A stretch of 64,000 nucleotides of DNA from CAVRQM01 sp963723455. Lineage in GTDB: Bacteria > Pseudomonadota > Alphaproteobacteria > Acetobacterales > Acetobacteraceae. Where the stretch lies: assembly GCA_963723455.1 (NCBI GenBank), contig CAVRQM010000001.1, positions 1,736,001 to 1,800,000 of the forward strand, in the 5' to 3' direction. Numbering within the stretch: position 1 is the first letter of the stretch; each line of letters begins with the position of its first letter. A program made the position numbers and the translations under genes. This document shows positions 61,523 to 64,000 of this stretch, in pieces. The notes below the pieces were generated by a model. That model made no database searches and was not told the origin of the DNA. It saw nothing but the letters and a program-made list of their open reading frames with translations.

Positions 61523-64000
61523 ATGAGCGACGCACCTGCCGGCCCGCGCGATTATCGGGACACCGTGTTCCTGCCGTCCACGCCGTTTCCGATGCGAGGC
61601 GAGCTGCCGAAGCGCGAGCCGGCGATGCTGGCGCGCTGGGCCGACATGGATCTGGCGGGCCGGCTGCGCGAGGCAGGGCGCGGCAGGCCAGGCTTCGTGC
61701 TGCATGACGGGCCGATCTATTCCAACGGCAACCTGCATATCGGCCACGCGCTCAACCGCATCCTGAAGGACGTGGTCGCCCGCGCGCACCGCATGGCCGG
61801 CTATGACTGCACCTTCATCCCTGGCTGGGACTGCCACGGCCTGCCGATCGAGTGGAAGGTCGAGGAGGAATACCGCAAGTCCGGCCGCGACAAGGATGCC
61901 GTGCCGGTCTTGCAGTTCCGGGACGAGTGCCGCCGCTACTCGGCGCATTGGATGGCCGAGCAGGCGCGCGAGTTCTACCGGCTGGGCGTGCAGGGCGACT
62001 GGGACCACCGCTATTCGACGATGGATTTTTCCTCCGAGGCGGCGATCGCCGGAGAGATCGGCAGGTTCCTGCTGAACGGCGCGCTGTATCGCGGGCTGCG
62101 GCCGGTGCTGTGGAGCACCGTGGAGAAGACCGCGCTGGCCGAGGCCGAGGTCGAATACCATGACCACGCCAGCACCACGGTGTTCGTCCGCTTCCCGCTG
62201 ATCGACGCCCCCGGCGATCTGGCCGGGGCACGCGCCGTGATCTGGACCACGACGCCGTGGACTCTGCCGGCCAACCGCGCCATCGCCTATGGCCCGGGCA
62301 TCGACTATGCGCTGGCGCGGGTGGACAGCATCGACGAGGGGTCGCGCGCGCGGCCGGGCGAGACGTTCCTGACCGCGCTGGCGCTGCTGCCGCAAGTCTG
62401 CGCCGAGGCCGGGATCGCCACCCATCACGTGCTGCGCGTCCTGCCCGGCGCGGAGCTGGCCGGCCTGGTCGCCGCACACCCCTGGCGCGGTCGCGGCTAT
62501 GAGTTCGACGTGCCGCTGCTGCCGGCCGACTACGTCACCACTGAGCAGGGCACCGGCTTGGTCCACACCGCCCCGAGCCACGGCGAGGACGATTTCGCGC
62601 TGGGCCGCGTGCATGGACTGGATGTGCCGGAGACGGTTGGCGATGACGGGCGGTTTGCCGCCTGGGTGCCGATGTTCGCCGGGCTGCACGTGTTCAAGGC
62701 GGCCGAGCCGGTCTGCGCCGCGCTGGACCAGGCCGGGGCGCTGCTGGCGCGCGGCCGGCTGACCCATTCCTATCCGCATTCCTGGCGATCGAAGGCGCCG
62801 TTGATCTTCCGCGCCACGCCGCAATGGTTCATCCGGCTGGACGGACCGGAGGCGATCCGCGCGCGCGCGCTGGACGCCATCGCGCGCACCGATTTCGTCC
62901 CGGAAAAGGGCCGCACCCGGCTGGCCAGCATGGTGGCCAGCCGCCCGGATTGGTGCGTCAGCCGGCAGCGCGCCTGGGGCGTGCCGATCGCCGTGTTCGT
63001 CGAGCGCGCGACCGGCGAGGTGCTGCGCGACCCCGAGGTGATGGCCCGCATCGTCGCCGCCTTCCAGGAGGAAGGCGCGGACGCCTGGTACGCCTCGCCG
63101 CCGTCGCGCTTCCTGGGTGCGGACCGCGACCCGGACGCCTACGAGCAGGTGCGCGACATCGTCGATGTGTGGTTCGAGAGCGGCTCGACGCATGGCTTTG
63201 CGATGCAGGCGCGCGGCATCGCGTGGCCGGCGGATCTGTACCTGGAGGGATCCGACCAGCATCGCGGCTGGTTCCAGTCGAGCCTGCTGGAGGCGGTCGG
63301 CACGCGCGGCGCCGCGCCCTTCAAGGCGGTGCTGACGCACGGCTTCACGCTGGACGAGCAGGGCCGCAAGATGAGCAAGTCGGCCGGCAACGGGGTCGAG
63401 CCAAACAAGGTGCTGGAGCAGTATGGCGCGGACATCCTGCGCCTGTGGGTGATGAACACCGACATCACCGAGGACCAGCGCATCGGCCCCGAGGTGCTGA
63501 AGCAGACCGCCGAGCTGTACCGCCGGCTGCGCAACACGCTGCGCTGGCTGCTGGGCGCGCTGACGGGTTTCACGCCGGCCGAGGCGGCTCCGCTGGCCGG
63601 GATGCCGGAGCTGGAACGCTGGGTGCTGCACCGGCTCTCGACGCTGGATGCGCTGGTGCGGCGCGCGGTGGAGACGCATGACTGGGCCGGGGTGTATCCG
63701 GCGATCCATGCGTTCTGCGCCACCGACCTGTCGGCGTTCTACTTCGACGTGCGCAAGGATTCGCTGTACTGCGATCGTTTCGACAGCCCGACGCGCCGCG
63801 CCGCGCGCACGGTGCTGGATCATGTTATGCGCTGCCTGACCACCTGGCTCGCCCCGGTGCTGGCGTTCACCGCCGAGGAAGCCTGGGTGGCGCGCTTCGG
63901 CGAGGCGGCCAGCGTGCATCTGGTGGAGTTTTCCGAGGCGCCGGCGGCGTGGCGGGACGAGGCGCTGGCGCTGCGGTGGGAGGCGATCCGCGGGGTGCGA
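61523..64000 (+). CDS. ileS: Isoleucine--tRNA ligase (3' end outside window)
   Basis: A class I synthetase; 826 codons are visible and the frame is open to the right edge. Begins MSDAPAGPRDYRDTVFLPST at ATG 61523, 8 bp after ribF. Motifs: HIGH-type GPIYSNGNLHIGHALNRILK, FIPGWDCHGLPIEWKVEEEY, editing domain WTTTPWTLPANRAIAYGPG and GTGLVHTAPSHGEDDF, WCVSRQRAWGVPI, DVWFESGSTH, SDQHRGWFQSSLLEAV and the KMSKS-type GRKMSKSAGNGVEPNKV. The anticodon-binding part begins in the last 150 codons. No lesion found in the visible part. Confidence 0.96.
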   Translation, partial: MSDAPAGPRDYRDTVFLPSTPFPMRGELPKREPAMLARWADMDLAGRLREAGRGRPGFVLHDGPIYSNGNLHIGHALNRILKDVVARAHRMAGYDCTFIPGWDCHGLPIEWKVEEEYRKSGRDKDAVPVLQFRDECRRYSAHWMAEQAREFYRLGVQGDWDHRYSTMDFSSEAAIAGEIGRFLLNGALYRGLRPVLWSTVEKTALAEAEVEYHDHASTTVFVRFPLIDAPGDLAGARAVIWTTTPWTLPANRAIAYGPGIDYALARVDSIDEGSRARPGETFLTALALLPQVCAEAGIATHHVLRVLPGAELAGLVAAHPWRGRGYEFDVPLLPADYVTTEQGTGLVHTAPSHGEDDFALGRVHGLDVPETVGDDGRFAAWVPMFAGLHVFKAAEPVCAALDQAGALLARGRLTHSYPHSWRSKAPLIFRATPQWFIRLDGPEAIRARALDAIARTDFVPEKGRTRLASMVASRPDWCVSRQRAWGVPIAVFVERATGEVLRDPEVMARIVAAFQEEGADAWYASPPSRFLGADRDPDAYEQVRDIVDVWFESGSTHGFAMQARGIAWPADLYLEGSDQHRGWFQSSLLEAVGTRGAAPFKAVLTHGFTLDEQGRKMSKSAGNGVEPNKVLEQYGADILRLWVMNTDITEDQRIGPEVLKQTAELYRRLRNTLRWLLGALTGFTPAEAAPLAGMPELERWVLHRLSTLDALVRRAVETHDWAGVYPAIHAFCATDLSAFYFDVRKDSLYCDRFDSPTRRAARTVLDHVMRCLTTWLAPVLAFTAEEAWVARFGEAASVHLVEFSEAPAAWRDEALALRWEAIRGVR

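Noticed and set aside
61226..63919. An open frame of almost 900 codons on the minus strand
   Set aside because: It is antisense to ileS, whose plus-strand frame has all class I synthetase motifs. The minus product has only Arg/His/Gln-rich sequence without a domain, a codon-bias effect of high GC.

Overview
The window is GC-rich bacterial chromosome from an alphaproteobacterium, most likely Acetobacteraceae (Acetobacterales). The evidence is a 14-gene nuo operon of alphaproteobacterial layout, the order nuoN-birA-coaX-rnj-DUF1467-(proS), a short class II proS, the order tig-clpP-clpX-lon-hup, a class II DAHP synthase, and an HpnR-type hopanoid C-3 methylase. No phage, CRISPR array or rRNA operon is seen. 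Three tRNA genes (Leu-TAG, Val-TAC, Asp-GTC) are present.

Layout. 0-7.3 kb (+): glmU (5' end outside the window), katE, gor, class II DAHP synthase and nicotinate phosphoribosyltransferase. All five carry single-base insertions. 7.3-11.5 kb: a short-chain dehydrogenase gene (minus strand) cut in two by a segment of about 3.25 kb holding an IS630-type transposase remnant, a LysR regulator, a cupin protein and an MFS exporter; a TGA is repeated at both junctions. 11.5-14.6 kb (-): hpnR, a carbon-nitrogen hydrolase and a small membrane protein. 14.7-17.5 kb (+): phnW-like aminotransferase and fhs, then a possible NepR-like small ORF (-). 17.9-23.0 kb (+): a complete Dpp/Opp-type peptide importer whose two ATPases are fused. 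23.1-24.2 kb: Ser/Gly/His-rich protein, Uma2 protein, tRNA-Leu. 24.3-31.1 kb: protein-quality-control block tig, clpP, clpX, lon, hup. 31.1-32.5 kb: tRNA-Val, two small exported proteins, tRNA-Asp. 32.5-47.1 kb: nuoA-N (respiratory complex I), translationally coupled at many junctions. 47.1-50.6 kb: birA, coaX, rnj, DUF1467. 50.7-52.2 kb: MarR regulator and membrane protein with matching palindromic sites, then a structured sRNA candidate of the suhB/mmgR type. 52.4-53.7 kb: proS. 54.1-57.8 kb: Gfo/Idh oxidoreductase, an ABC binding protein and permease without an ATPase, and S-formylglutathione hydrolase. 58.1-64 kb: a methyltransferase, a second Gfo/Idh oxidoreductase (-), ribF and ileS (runs off the right edge).

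Most genes are housekeeping: energy (complex I), proteolysis, translation, cofactors (biotin ligase, CoA, FAD, NAD, folate C1) and envelope (GlmU, hopanoid methylation). fhs and S-formylglutathione hydrolase touch C1 metabolism, but no complete C1 pathway is visible here.

Caution on sequence quality: about 20 frame breaks are visible and nearly all are +1 insertions. Seventeen lie in the first 7.3 kb and none between 18 and 55 kb. Several hit genes expected to be essential, so sequencing or assembly error is more likely than true decay for most of them.
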